DNA of 37,354 nt from Russula earlei. Lineage: Eukaryota; Basidiomycota; Agaricomycetes; Russulales; Russulaceae. The notes under the pieces are model-generated. The model had not been told where the DNA came from. It saw nothing but the letters and a program-made list of their open reading frames with translations, and did no database searches. The DNA lies in assembly GCA_025769875.1 (NCBI GenBank), contig JAGFNK010000512.1:1-37354 (forward strand), in the 5' to 3' direction. Positions 18,746-27,088 of this stretch are shown piece by piece; within the stretch, counting starts at the first letter, position 1; each line of letters opens with the position of its first letter. The position numbers and the translations under genes were made by a program.

Positions 18746-20248
18746 CTGGAGATCAACCTTGAACTACCATCGAATCGTTGGGTCCGTGTTCAACCTAGAC
18801 CATCCCCAGACCTTCCCGAACACGTGGTAGGAACTGCCACTTGGGACAGCTTTCACACTTTCCTTTGTTACATCACCACTGAAAACGGTGAAGAACTACC
18901 AGTTGAATTCATCAACAACCGTTGGTTCGAACTACAACTTAGGAGAGGACAACTCTACACTCACCTAGACCTAGAACTCCTCAGAAACAGCCTTGGATTA
19001 GGCTACTGGAGGGAAAACGACCCTCTCTACGAACCACCATCAGAATCAGAAGCCTCTTCTACAGAAGGCAACCCCCCTGAACCAGAAAACACTGTTGAAA
19101 CTCAGACACCCTTCGAATCCCCTGCACTAGAACCAGAGGACCCCCTTGAAAACCAAGAACCCATTGAAACCCTAGAAATCGACCCACAGAACCCCCCAGA
19201 ACCTGATATGGCAGCCCAACCTCAAGTCGCTGTACAACCCCCCCAGATGGCCGCTCAGGCCCCCCAGATGGCCGCCCAGGCCCCTCCAGTCGTCGTCCCA
19301 CCCCCTCAGGCAGCCGCTCCAGTACCACAAGGCACTAATGGGTCCCTCAGCGGAAAAGAACCCACTGCCTTCACAGGGGAAAGGAACAAAACAAAAAGAT
19401 TTATCATGGAATTCAATCTATTCTGGGGCCTCAATGATGATAAGGCAGTAATGATCTCCCCTTTTAAACGAACAATGCTGGCTCTTTCCTACATTCAAGG
19501 GGAAAAGGTTGAAGAATGGGTCAATTCACAAGCAACCGCACTAAGGGAAAAAGTAAACAGGGCCCAGAACCCCATCGACAGAATGAACGAAGCATTATGG
19601 AATGACTTTGTTACAGACTTTACATTCAAGTTCACTAACACGGCGGAGAAAGAGGACGCCCAAGCGGCTCTCGCCAAGCATACAATGAAGGAATCCCTTG
19701 ACGATTACATTTCCACCTTCGAACAACTGCTGAATAAAACAGGGTGGCCAGAAACGGACGTAATCGCTATCGAAAGCTTCAAAAATGGTCTAAAAATCGG
19801 ACTCTACCGCGCAATCCTAAACAGGGACGTCTGGCCTACCACCCTTCAAGAATGGAAGGAGGAAGCCAGAAAACAACATCGCCGTTTCATCACCATCAGA
19901 GAGAAACTTAAAGGAAAAACCACACACCCCCCTTCGGAACACAAGTCCCATCACCCTGATCGGATGCAAGTAGACGCCGCCAAGTCCAACTTCAAAAAAC
20001 TCACTGAAGAAGAGAGGAAACAATTGGCCAAAGAAGGACGTTGCTTCCGTTGTCGAGAGAAAGGCCACCTTAGTCGGGAGTGCCCCAAGAATACTACCCC
20101 CACTACTTCCAAAGCACGTGCCGCTGAACCAACCTCAGAACCACCAAAAGAAGAAGAAGCCTCCATTATGGTGGCCCGCATGAAGACCTTACCGGCAGAG
20201 GATAGGGCCAAGCTTTGGGACCTCATCCTCAAAGAGGATTTTCTCTAG
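18746..20248 (+). CDS. Gag of the complete chromovirus, probable non-AUG start
   Basis: The frame is open from 18695 to TAG at 20246-20248, yet no ATG occurs between 18376 and 19207. The first in-frame ATG is at 19208 (MAAQPQVAV). I place the start at CTG 18746 because it has A at -3 and G at +4; GTG at 18824 is another option, and starting at 19208 is possible. Order: N-terminal region (TWDSFHTFLCYITTENG), acidic/Pro-rich linker (PPEPENTVETQTPFE), PQMAAQAP repeats, a capsid region of the Ty3/Tf type (FTGERNKTKRFIMEFNLFW, LWNDFVTDFTFKF, LDDYISTFEQLL), and a zinc knuckle CFRCREKGHLSREC near 20042-20083. It should form the particle and bind the RNA. Pol overlaps its end. Confidence 0.85.
   Translation: MEINLELPSNRWVRVQPRPSPDLPEHVVGTATWDSFHTFLCYITTENGEELPVEFINNRWFELQLRRGQLYTHLDLELLRNSLGLGYWRENDPLYEPPSESEASSTEGNPPEPENTVETQTPFESPALEPEDPLENQEPIETLEIDPQNPPEPDMAAQPQVAVQPPQMAAQAPQMAAQAPPVVVPPPQAAAPVPQGTNGSLSGKEPTAFTGERNKTKRFIMEFNLFWGLNDDKAVMISPFKRTMLALSYIQGEKVEEWVNSQATALREKVNRAQNPIDRMNEALWNDFVTDFTFKFTNTAEKEDAQAALAKHTMKESLDDYISTFEQLLNKTGWPETDVIAIESFKNGLKIGLYRAILNRDVWPTTLQEWKEEARKQHRRFITIREKLKGKTTHPPSEHKSHHPDRMQVDAAKSNFKKLTEEERKQLAKEGRCFRCREKGHLSRECPKNTTPTTSKARAAEPTSEPPKEEEASIMVARMKTLPAEDRAKLWDLILKEDFL
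20206..20248 (+). other. gag-pol overlap, -1 frame
   Basis: The pol frame is open from 20206 (after TAG at 20203-20205) and gag stops at 20246-20248, a 43-nt overlap. Pol is in the -1 frame relative to gag. The first pol-frame ATG is not until about 20313, next to the protease, so Pol is most likely made by -1 frameshifting. I see no classical X-XXY-YYZ heptamer, though GATTTTCTC just before the gag stop is T-rich. Confidence 0.6.
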
Positions 20249-23200
20249 GCCAAGGTACAACAGTCGGTACTAAGGCCCAAATAGATACCATTGTCCAACA
20301 TAAGGAAAACTCAATGAAAGTACCTTTTATGATCACGACAAATGGAAAGACTGGTCAAGCACTCCTAGATAGCGGAGCAACAGAAAACTTCATCAGCCAA
20401 GGAATCGTGGGAAAATTACAAATCCCACTCCGAACCCTTAGAACCCCCAGACCCATCATTAATGTGGACGGCACCAATAATCAAGGAGGAGCACTAACCC
20501 ACTACACCCACATGACCGTACGTCACGGACCCACCACCCGACTTCTCACCTTCTATGTTACCAACTTGGGAGAAGATAGAATGATCCTTGGATATCCCTT
20601 TTTAAAGGCGATAAATCCCCACGTCAATTGGAGCACTGGCCGCTTAAAGAACCACCTAGGGGTTCTTCTCACCCCCGTATCCATAGCAAATCCACCCAAA
20701 GTCCGACTTGCACAAATAAGAACAACCACCAACCCCCCGGAATACTTACGACATCAGAAGGTTTTTTCAGAAGAAGCAGCCAAACGACTCCCACCCAGCC
20801 GAGGAGAACTCGACTTCAGAATCACCCTGAAACCAGACGCCCCCAAATTCCTTGATTGCCGAACTTACCCACTCCCCCTAAACGAAAAGCAAGAACTATC
20901 AAGACAAATACAAGAAGATCTGGCCAAAGGTTTCATCAAAGACGGCGTTTCGGATTTTGTATCCCCTGTCTTCTTTGTTCAGAAGAAAGACGGTACTGCC
21001 CCAAGAATGGTAGTGGACTACCGAAAGCTCAATAACGCCACCGTCCCAGATTATCATGCCCTGCCAAACATGGAAGAACAATTACACAAATTAAGGGGCA
21101 AGACCACCTTTAGCAAATTCGATGTCAGGGCTGGCTACAACAACATCTTGATCCACCCAGAAGACCGACACAAGGGTGCCTTCAAAACCCAGTTTGGCAC
21201 CTTCATTCCCATGGTAATGGGCTTCGGCTTTACCAATGCCCCAGCAGCTTTTCAACGAGCAATGAACCACACCCTCCGACCCTGGCTTCTAAAGTACCCC
21301 GAAAATACTTGCAACTACCTAGATGACGTGGCAATAGCCACGAACTTAGGAGAAGAACACCTCCACCAACAAATCACACACGAATTCCTTGACCTTCTCG
21401 AAAGGGACTCTTATTTCTTAAAAGCATCTAAATGTGCCTTCGAACAAGAAGAGATTGACTTCCTGGGTTTTCAAATTAATCAAGGAACCCTCAAAATCGA
21501 TCCTGTCAAAATGGATGGCCTCAAAAACTGGCCGAGACCCCCCAACAATCTGAAACAGGTACAACAAATCATGGGCGCCCTCAATTACCAACGGCCATTT
21601 ATCCGAGACTTCGCAAAAATAGCCCGCCCCATTTTTTCTACAATCAAGAAAGGGACCCCCTTTCTCTGGACTCCGGAAGCAACCACCGCCCTAGAAATCT
21701 TGATAGCAGCGGTCTGCGACGACCCTGAACTTTACACTGCCAACCCCGACCTCCCATATGAATTAGAAACCGATGCTTCACAGTTTGCCACCGGAGCTAT
21801 CCTCTTCCAAAAAGACCAAAGAGGAAAAAGAAAAATGATCGGAAATATGTCACACGCGTTCAACGAAGCAGAAAGGAACTACCCAGTCTGGGATAGGGAG
21901 TTTCTAGCTCTGATCCTTGCACTCCAACACTGGCGATACCTATTAGTTGGAACTAAACACCCCATCAAAATTTTCACAGACCACGCTAACCTGGCTCACT
22001 ACCGGCTCCCCCACAAAATCAATCGAAGGATTGCCGGGTACATCTCAACACTCGCGGATTACCACTTCGAAATCCACCACAAACCCGGAGTCTCCAATCG
22101 TGCGGACGCTCTCTCACAACGACCTGACCACAATGATGGGTCAGGAGACAACCAGAACGTCACGGCACTCCCTGACAAACTTTTTATTCGCACGCTCCAC
22201 ACTGAGGACCTCTATGAACAAGTACTAACCGAACAAAGAAAAAGAAAGTCAGATCTCCTCATGTGGAAGGTCAAACACGGTCTCCAAGAAGAAGAAGGTG
22301 CACTATTCAAAAATGGAAAATTGGTGGTACCATATCAAGAACCCCTCTTACAAAAAATTTTACATACCTACCATGACAGCATCCTTGGCGGGCACACAGG
22401 AAACGCCCGAACCCTGTATTCAATTCAAGAATCCTTCTGGTGGCCAAAGATGGCCTACTTCATCAGGGACTACATTCGAGGCTGTGCCACCTGTCAAGCC
22501 AACAAGACTTCCACACACCCAACTCGTCCCCCAATTTATCCGATTTCCCCTGAATTCCAGAAACCGTTCCAAACCATAGCAATCGACTGGATTGTCGACC
22601 TCCCATTGTCAGAAGAATGTAACACGATCATGACCATCACCGACCACGACTCAACCAAGGCGGCAATATTCATACCATGTCGTAAGGACATGGGGACCCT
22701 AGCAATGGCCAAATTGTTCTTACGACATGCCTTCCCTTGGACTGGGGTCCCCTCCAAGATCATTTCCGATCGTGACCCTCGCTTTACCTCCGACTTATTC
22801 AAGGAAGTTTCCCGAATCCTCGGGATCAATCAAAATTTAAGCACTGCCTACCACCCTCAAACTGATGGACAGTCTGAAAGAACAAACCAGACCCTGGAAA
22901 TGTATCTGCGTATCTACACAGGAGAGAAGCAGGAAGAATGGGTACACTGGCTCCCCATAGCTCAGTACCATTTTAACGCCCACAAGTCTACCACCACCCA
23001 AAAAACCCCCTACGAACTCCTCATCGGGTTTAACCCTCAAGGACTTGGTACCCAGCTCAAGTCCAAGTTCCCCGGAATCCAAGAACGACTCCAAACATTG
23101 AAAGACATGAGAGAGTCAGCACAAGAAGCAATGAGAAGGGCACAGAATAACTGGGTCAAGGAGACCAAATTCAAGGGCTTCGAAGAAGGACAGAAGGTTT

Positions 23201-25284
23201 GGTTGGAAGGCACTAACCTAAAAACTCCCCATCAGTTTCATAAGTTCCGCCCCAAACGATTCGGCCCTTTTACCATCACCAAACGAATCTCCCACATTGT
23301 TTACCAACTCCAGTTACCGCCCCAATGGAACATCCACAATGTGTTTCATGCCTCTCTCCTATCTCCAGTCACAGAAACAACCGAACATGGACCAAACTTC
23401 CCTGAACCACCACCTGACCTTATCTCGGGAGAATATGAAGTCGAAAAGATTACCGCTCAACGTCTCCATAGAAACCGACTCCAATACAGGGTCCGGTGGA
23501 AAGGGTATTCCGCGGCAGAAGATACCTGGGAACCTCTCTCCAACCTTAAAAACGCCCAAGACGCCATCACCATGTTTCACCTCCAACAGCCCACCAAACT
23601 CCGTACTATGACCACCACTGACTCTGATCCCGCAGAATCCCATCATTCAGACGAAAGTCTGAACGACCTAGAACATCAATTCCAAACACTTACGATACAA
23701 CAACGTACATTACTCCCCCGAATCAACTCACGTAACCCCCCTTCTTACTCCGTTAACGACCCCGCTATCCCCGACCGCGGATATACAATTTTTGATTTAG
23801 CCGCCAGAGAACAACTCTTTTCTGGAATTCTTTCTCCTGGCGACTTCCGTGGTTTTCAATTACTTATGACAGACCCCCGTTTTTCTGAGTTTCATCTATC
23901 CGTACGAAGAGCAGTACTTACAGATTTAGTGTGGAACCACATCACGCGGTCAGCCTACATAAATACCCCCACTCCTTCCGAGTGGTCAGCCTGGCACCAC
24001 GAGCACGCTACCTCTACATACAACACTCCCATGTCATCCCCCGCTTCTAACTCATCTCCCCTACCTATCCTTACCCCTTCCCCCACCATCAAACAAGAAC
24101 CCCTCTCACCCGAAATTATTCAGCATATCATCGACCAACGAACCTTCATCGTCCCAGACGAAACCGAGGTCCAAGACCTTGCCGCTACCCTCAACCCACT
24201 TGCCATTCGAGAAGGAACACCCTCGCCAACCCCAACCCAAGCAGACCCCACCCATCCTGGCCCCCCTTGGTTTGTTTACGAACCTTACACGCATGTTCCC
24301 CCTTTTTACATTCACGTTAATGGACGAAAGCGTCTATTACCATACTTACGTGTCGCCTTATATAATGACGAACCTATGCTTCTAGGAACTATGGGTCGAG
24401 GAGAGCCCACTTATGGGGAAAAGCTCATCGCTCGGCCCGTTGTCTCTGCTCCCCATCCCTCTGTCTCTGCCTCTGACCTCCGCCTCCTCATTGAGGACCA
24501 CCCCTTCCACTTTGATGCCGCCCAAGCCCTCGAAAACCTCCATGACCCTGGTGCTCTCGCCGACGTCTACCGTCTCCGTACCAGCTCTTTCAAGTTGAAA
24601 GTCTTGGAGGGCAAGCGCGCCTCCATCCAAGGGGCTCTAAGTGTTCTCCAAGGGCAGCTTGCTGACCGACTCCATGAAATCCAGTCCCACACTAAAGAGA
24701 CCGCCGCCATCCGCAGTCGCCTTCGGGCCAACAACACTTCCGTCCGAGTTCGTCATCAACTCGATAACTTGATGACTGATGGAGGGCTCACCCGCAACAC
24801 TGGACCATATTACTCACTGGCGGGGAGCTACGACAAAATCGAGGACTCGAAGGAGTCATCTACTTCCCCTACACCATCCATTCACCCTCCTCTCTCCCTA
24901 ACCCCTCCTCTTCAGTACCTCCCTCCTCGCGTTGTCGACCAGTCCCAAAACGACGCTCCCATGGGGTCACCTTCCCACTTCCCCCAAATGTTTTCTGATG
25001 ACGCCAGTACCCCCAATACCCCTCTCACCCCCGCACGAATGACTAAAGCACAGCGTCATCAACTTCAGAAACGACAACATGTCTGCAAACACTGCAACAC
25101 CAGGGGGCACTGGAACAAGGATTGTAACAAACCGCACACTAATTGCAGCGGACAAGTAGATTGCATCCTCAGGAGGACCCATCGGAGTTACAGGGGTTTC
25201 TGCCCCAGAGCCATGGGACCCCAGAGCGCGTGGCCAGAAGTCGAAGGCGATGAATTCCGTGAGTCGGGCCCTGAGACCGATTAG
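20206..25284 (+). CDS. Pol of the complete chromovirus: protease, RT, RNase H, integrase, chromodomain, C-terminal extension
   Basis: An open frame of 1,692 codons. Numbering residues from the TTG at 20215: protease with LLDSGATENFI (Asp 52); RT with MVVDYRKLN, FSKFDVRAGY and NYLDDV (368-371); RNase H with ELETDASQFATG (Asp 520) and FTDHANL; integrase with an HHCC zinc region (about 720-760) and catalytic Asp 791 (AIDWI), Asp 852 (ISDRDPRF) and Glu 888 (SERTNQ), a D-35-E spacing; a GPY/F-type module (RFGPFTITKRI); and a chromodomain (EYEVEKITAQRL, YRVRWKGYSAAEDTWEP, about 1073-1124). Then about 565 extra residues (1125-1689): Ser/Pro-rich linkers, PPWFVYEPYTHVPPFY and VNGRKRLLPYLRVALYND, a helical stretch (about 1470-1520), and a zinc knuckle CKHCNTRGHWNKDC (Cys 1624 to Cys 1637) followed by further Cys/His. 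All catalytic residues are present. Confidence 0.95.
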   Translation, partial: GQALGPHPQRGFSLGQGTTVGTKAQIDTIVQHKENSMKVPFMITTNGKTGQALLDSGATENFISQGIVGKLQIPLRTLRTPRPIINVDGTNNQGGALTHYTHMTVRHGPTTRLLTFYVTNLGEDRMILGYPFLKAINPHVNWSTGRLKNHLGVLLTPVSIANPPKVRLAQIRTTTNPPEYLRHQKVFSEEAAKRLPPSRGELDFRITLKPDAPKFLDCRTYPLPLNEKQELSRQIQEDLAKGFIKDGVSDFVSPVFFVQKKDGTAPRMVVDYRKLNNATVPDYHALPNMEEQLHKLRGKTTFSKFDVRAGYNNILIHPEDRHKGAFKTQFGTFIPMVMGFGFTNAPAAFQRAMNHTLRPWLLKYPENTCNYLDDVAIATNLGEEHLHQQITHEFLDLLERDSYFLKASKCAFEQEEIDFLGFQINQGTLKIDPVKMDGLKNWPRPPNNLKQVQQIMGALNYQRPFIRDFAKIARPIFSTIKKGTPFLWTPEATTALEILIAAVCDDPELYTANPDLPYELETDASQFATGAILFQKDQRGKRKMIGNMSHAFNEAERNYPVWDREFLALILALQHWRYLLVGTKHPIKIFTDHANLAHYRLPHKINRRIAGYISTLADYHFEIHHKPGVSNRADALSQRPDHNDGSGDNQNVTALPDKLFIRTLHTEDLYEQVLTEQRKRKSDLLMWKVKHGLQEEEGALFKNGKLVVPYQEPLLQKILHTYHDSILGGHTGNARTLYSIQESFWWPKMAYFIRDYIRGCATCQANKTSTHPTRPPIYPISPEFQKPFQTIAIDWIVDLPLSEECNTIMTITDHDSTKAAIFIPCRKDMGTLAMAKLFLRHAFPWTGVPSKIISDRDPRFTSDLFKEVSRILGINQNLSTAYHPQTDGQSERTNQTLEMYLRIYTGEKQEEWVHWLPIAQYHFNAHKSTTTQKTPYELLIGFNPQGLGTQLKSKFPGIQERLQTLKDMRESAQEAMRRAQNNWVKETKFKGFEEGQKVWLEGTNLKTPHQFHKFRPKRFGPFTITKRISHIVYQLQLPPQWNIHNVFHASLLSPVTETTEHGPNFPEPPPDLISGEYEVEKITAQRLHRNRLQYRVRWKGYSAAEDTWEPLSNLKNAQDAITMFHLQQPTKLRTMTTTDSDPAESHHSDESLNDLEHQFQTLTIQQRTLLPRINSRNPPSYSVNDPAIPDRGYTIFDLAAREQLFSGILSPGDFRGFQLLMTDPRFSEFHLSVRRAVLTDLVWNHITRSAYINTPTPSEWSAWHHEHATSTYNTPMSSPASNSSPLPILTPSPTIKQEPLSPEIIQHIIDQRTFIVPDETEVQDLAATLNPLAIREGTPSPTPTQADPTHPGPPWFVYEPYTHVPPFYIHVNGRKRLLPYLRVALYNDEPMLLGTMGRGEPTYGEKLIARPVVSAPHPSVSASDLRLLIEDHPFHFDAAQALENLHDPGALADVYRLRTSSFKLKVLEGKRASIQGALSVLQGQLADRLHEIQSHTKETAAIRSRLRANNTSVRVRHQLDNLMTDGGLTRNTGPYYSLAGSYDKIEDSKESSTSPTPSIHPPLSLTPPLQYLPPRVVDQSQNDAPMGSPSHFPQMFSDDASTPNTPLTPARMTKAQRHQLQKRQHVCKHCNTRGHWNKDCNKPHTNCSGQVDCILRRTHRSYRGFCPRAMGPQSAWPEVEGDEFRESGPETD

Positions 25285-25300
25285 TTCGGAGAACTAAGCG

Positions 25301-25314
25301 TGAGGGGGGCATGA
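25301..25314 (+). promoter_or_regulatory. polypurine tract of the complete chromovirus
   Basis: GAGGGGGGCATGA lies between the pol stop (25282-25284) and the 3' LTR start (25315). Confidence 0.85.
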
Positions 25315-25899
25315 TGTCATGATTTACCCCCTTGTCGGTTCATCCATTACTCTCTTGTTATCGTTCCCCCTTTTTTCCTCTTGGTTACCGTTTCATCCCT
25401 TGATGTCGATGGTCCCTTAACTGTTTCATCTATTGTGTTTCACCTATTGTTGAGTTATCTTTGCTATTGGCTCACCTTTATCTATTGTTCTGCTTATAGT
25501 ACTGTACAGCCTCGCTACATACAGTATTTAAGCGCCTGTAAAAGCTGGGGAATGCCCCAAGCTTAGCTTTGTCCCATTTCCTGTCGCATCCCTTGCCCTG
25601 TATACTCTCTCAAATCACAACTTGCTTGTGCTGGCCTTTACCCTGCTTGACCTGAGCACACCCCAAGGAACCTTTGTGTTCCTCTTCCTCCTCTGCCTCT
25701 CTCTCATCGTCCTCCTCTTCTGTGAAATCAGAAGATCGACTCTGTCTGCGGACTGAGTCATTATCTGACTCAGCCTTGAGACGCTAAACCCTTGAACCGG
25801 TCTCCTTGAGCCGGCCCCACTGAACCCTTGAACCAAGTCACAGGGACTTGGCCCCATTGAACCTTGAGCTAACGCTCTAACGGCCGCGACGCCGTTACA
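25315..25899 (+). repeat. 3' LTR of the complete chromovirus
   Basis: 585 bp; I find no difference from 18137-18721 in a base-by-base reading. The third CTTGC (25900-25904) follows. Confidence 0.96.
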
Positions 25900-27088
25900 C
25901 TTGCTGTCAAATCTGACATCTCATTTTCAGATCTTCTTGTCCAAATTGTGGCCAAAATGGAAACGAGCATTGTCTGTCTATCGCACATCAGATACATCCT
26001 TCCCTGGATGGTGCCCAAGACAGGCAAGCCTGTTGCAAAGTTGCTTGAAGATGGAGATTCCTTTCAAAAGCTAATTGAGCATGTGTGGAACCATATTGAT
26101 GAACAGAAGGTGAAAAACTGTGGAAAGGGCAAAGTCAAGCCTTTCAGCATCCAGATTGTTGATACCTTTGAACCAGGCACAGAAAAGGTGTGCCTAAATG
26201 CTACTCCGCATAATTTCATCTGATGATTTCTCGACGGAAGGGTCCAGGGAAAAGAAAGACCCAGGTACAGTCAGCACCCTCAAATGCGCTTTTGGATCTC
26301 CCTGGCCGAGAATAACATGAACTTTTAAAGCTCTTGACTGATAAACACCAGTGCGAAAAGCACAATACGCCATGCTATGTGCAAATGAATGGTGTACACT
26401 ACCAGTACATGATGGAGGATCTGAGCATTTGGGCCTCCTTGTTGGTACGTGCCATTGTTTTCTTTTGGATCTTCATAGCTTAAAACCACCTTTGCAGGCA
26501 TGTCACCTTGCAACAGTTGATACTCCCCCAGACAAACTGAATCTCATAGACAAATGCTTTCAACAGGTGAAAGTCAGGAACCGGGAAACATCACAACCAC
26601 CCCCTTCCAATACATTGGGCTCCATGCCAAACCCTAGCCACATGGTGGCTGGATCATCCTCTGATCCACCCCAATGGGCACAAATGATGATGATGATGCT
26701 GGGTGGTGCCTTTGCCAACAATGTTAATGGTTCGAACTCCCATCGCTTACCTTGCTCTGAAAACATCATTCCCTTTACTCCGAACCCTGGGTCTTTGCCA
26801 CCACAGTCAAAGCGCACCACATCCGATAGGAACATCACCTACCCTGACCTGAGGGAGTGGCTCCGTTCCATTGAAGAGCACCCTGTCCAAAATAAATATG
26901 GTGAAGATCTCTCACAGTACACTGACATCCTTGTAGAAACCCACAAACTTTATACGATTAAAGACATTGTACCACTCACTCACAGTGAGCTGGCAGATGT
27001 TGGTGGCATGGAATTCAGGACAGCCTGACGGATTTTGTGCTTTGCAGTGGAGGATGCATCAGCTATGGAGAAAAATAAGAAGGCTTGA

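Larger units (their letters stand above)
18137..25899 (+). mobile_element. complete chromodomain Ty3/gypsy element (chromovirus), 7,763 bp
   Basis: Two 585-bp LTRs (18137-18721, 25315-25899) that I read as identical enclose a self-primer site, gag, pol with chromodomain, a long C-terminal extension and a polypurine tract. CTTGC duplications flank it. Both reading frames are open. Identical LTRs mean it inserted recently, because LTRs are identical at insertion and then diverge. The coding strand is conspicuously rich in C and A and poor in G. It lies within a cellular or transposon-borne PB1-like/SAM-like gene that it interrupts between Val and Lys codons. Confidence 0.96.
16628..27088 (+). 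pseudogene. uncharacterised PB1-like / Cys-His / SAM-like protein gene, cut by three LTR insertions (copy 2)
   Basis: Coding pieces lie at 16628-16641, 17231-17636 and 25905-27088, separated by LTR sequences. Order: Lys/Ser-rich acidic N-terminus; a ubiquitin/PB1-like fold (VINLTFDVPYKNASRELAV joined across the insertions to KSDISFSDLLVQIV, then LLEDGDSFQKLIEHVW, KPFSIQIVD); a basic linker (RRKGPGKRKTQ); a Cys/His segment (HQCEKHNTPCYV, MMEDLSIWASLL) before an intron (about 26444-26497); a Pro/Met-rich linker; and a SAM-like domain (YPDLREWLRSIEEH, YSQYTDI-like repeat, LADVGGMEF, RILCFAVED) ending near 27088. TGA at 17560-17562 and 27027-27029 and an A9 run (about 17268-17276) with a frame change mark decay. 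I recall such architecture in mushroom genomes but know no function. Confidence 0.6.

Noticed and set aside
18824..20248. Gag starting at GTG 18824
   Set aside because: GTG is not a normal nuclear start and its context (C at -3) is weaker than the CTG at 18746; kept as an alternative only.
20262..20291. Mini-intron at the gag-pol junction (GTACAACAG...TACTAA...AG)
   Set aside because: About 30 nt is too short for a fungal intron, and frameshifting accounts for the overlap.
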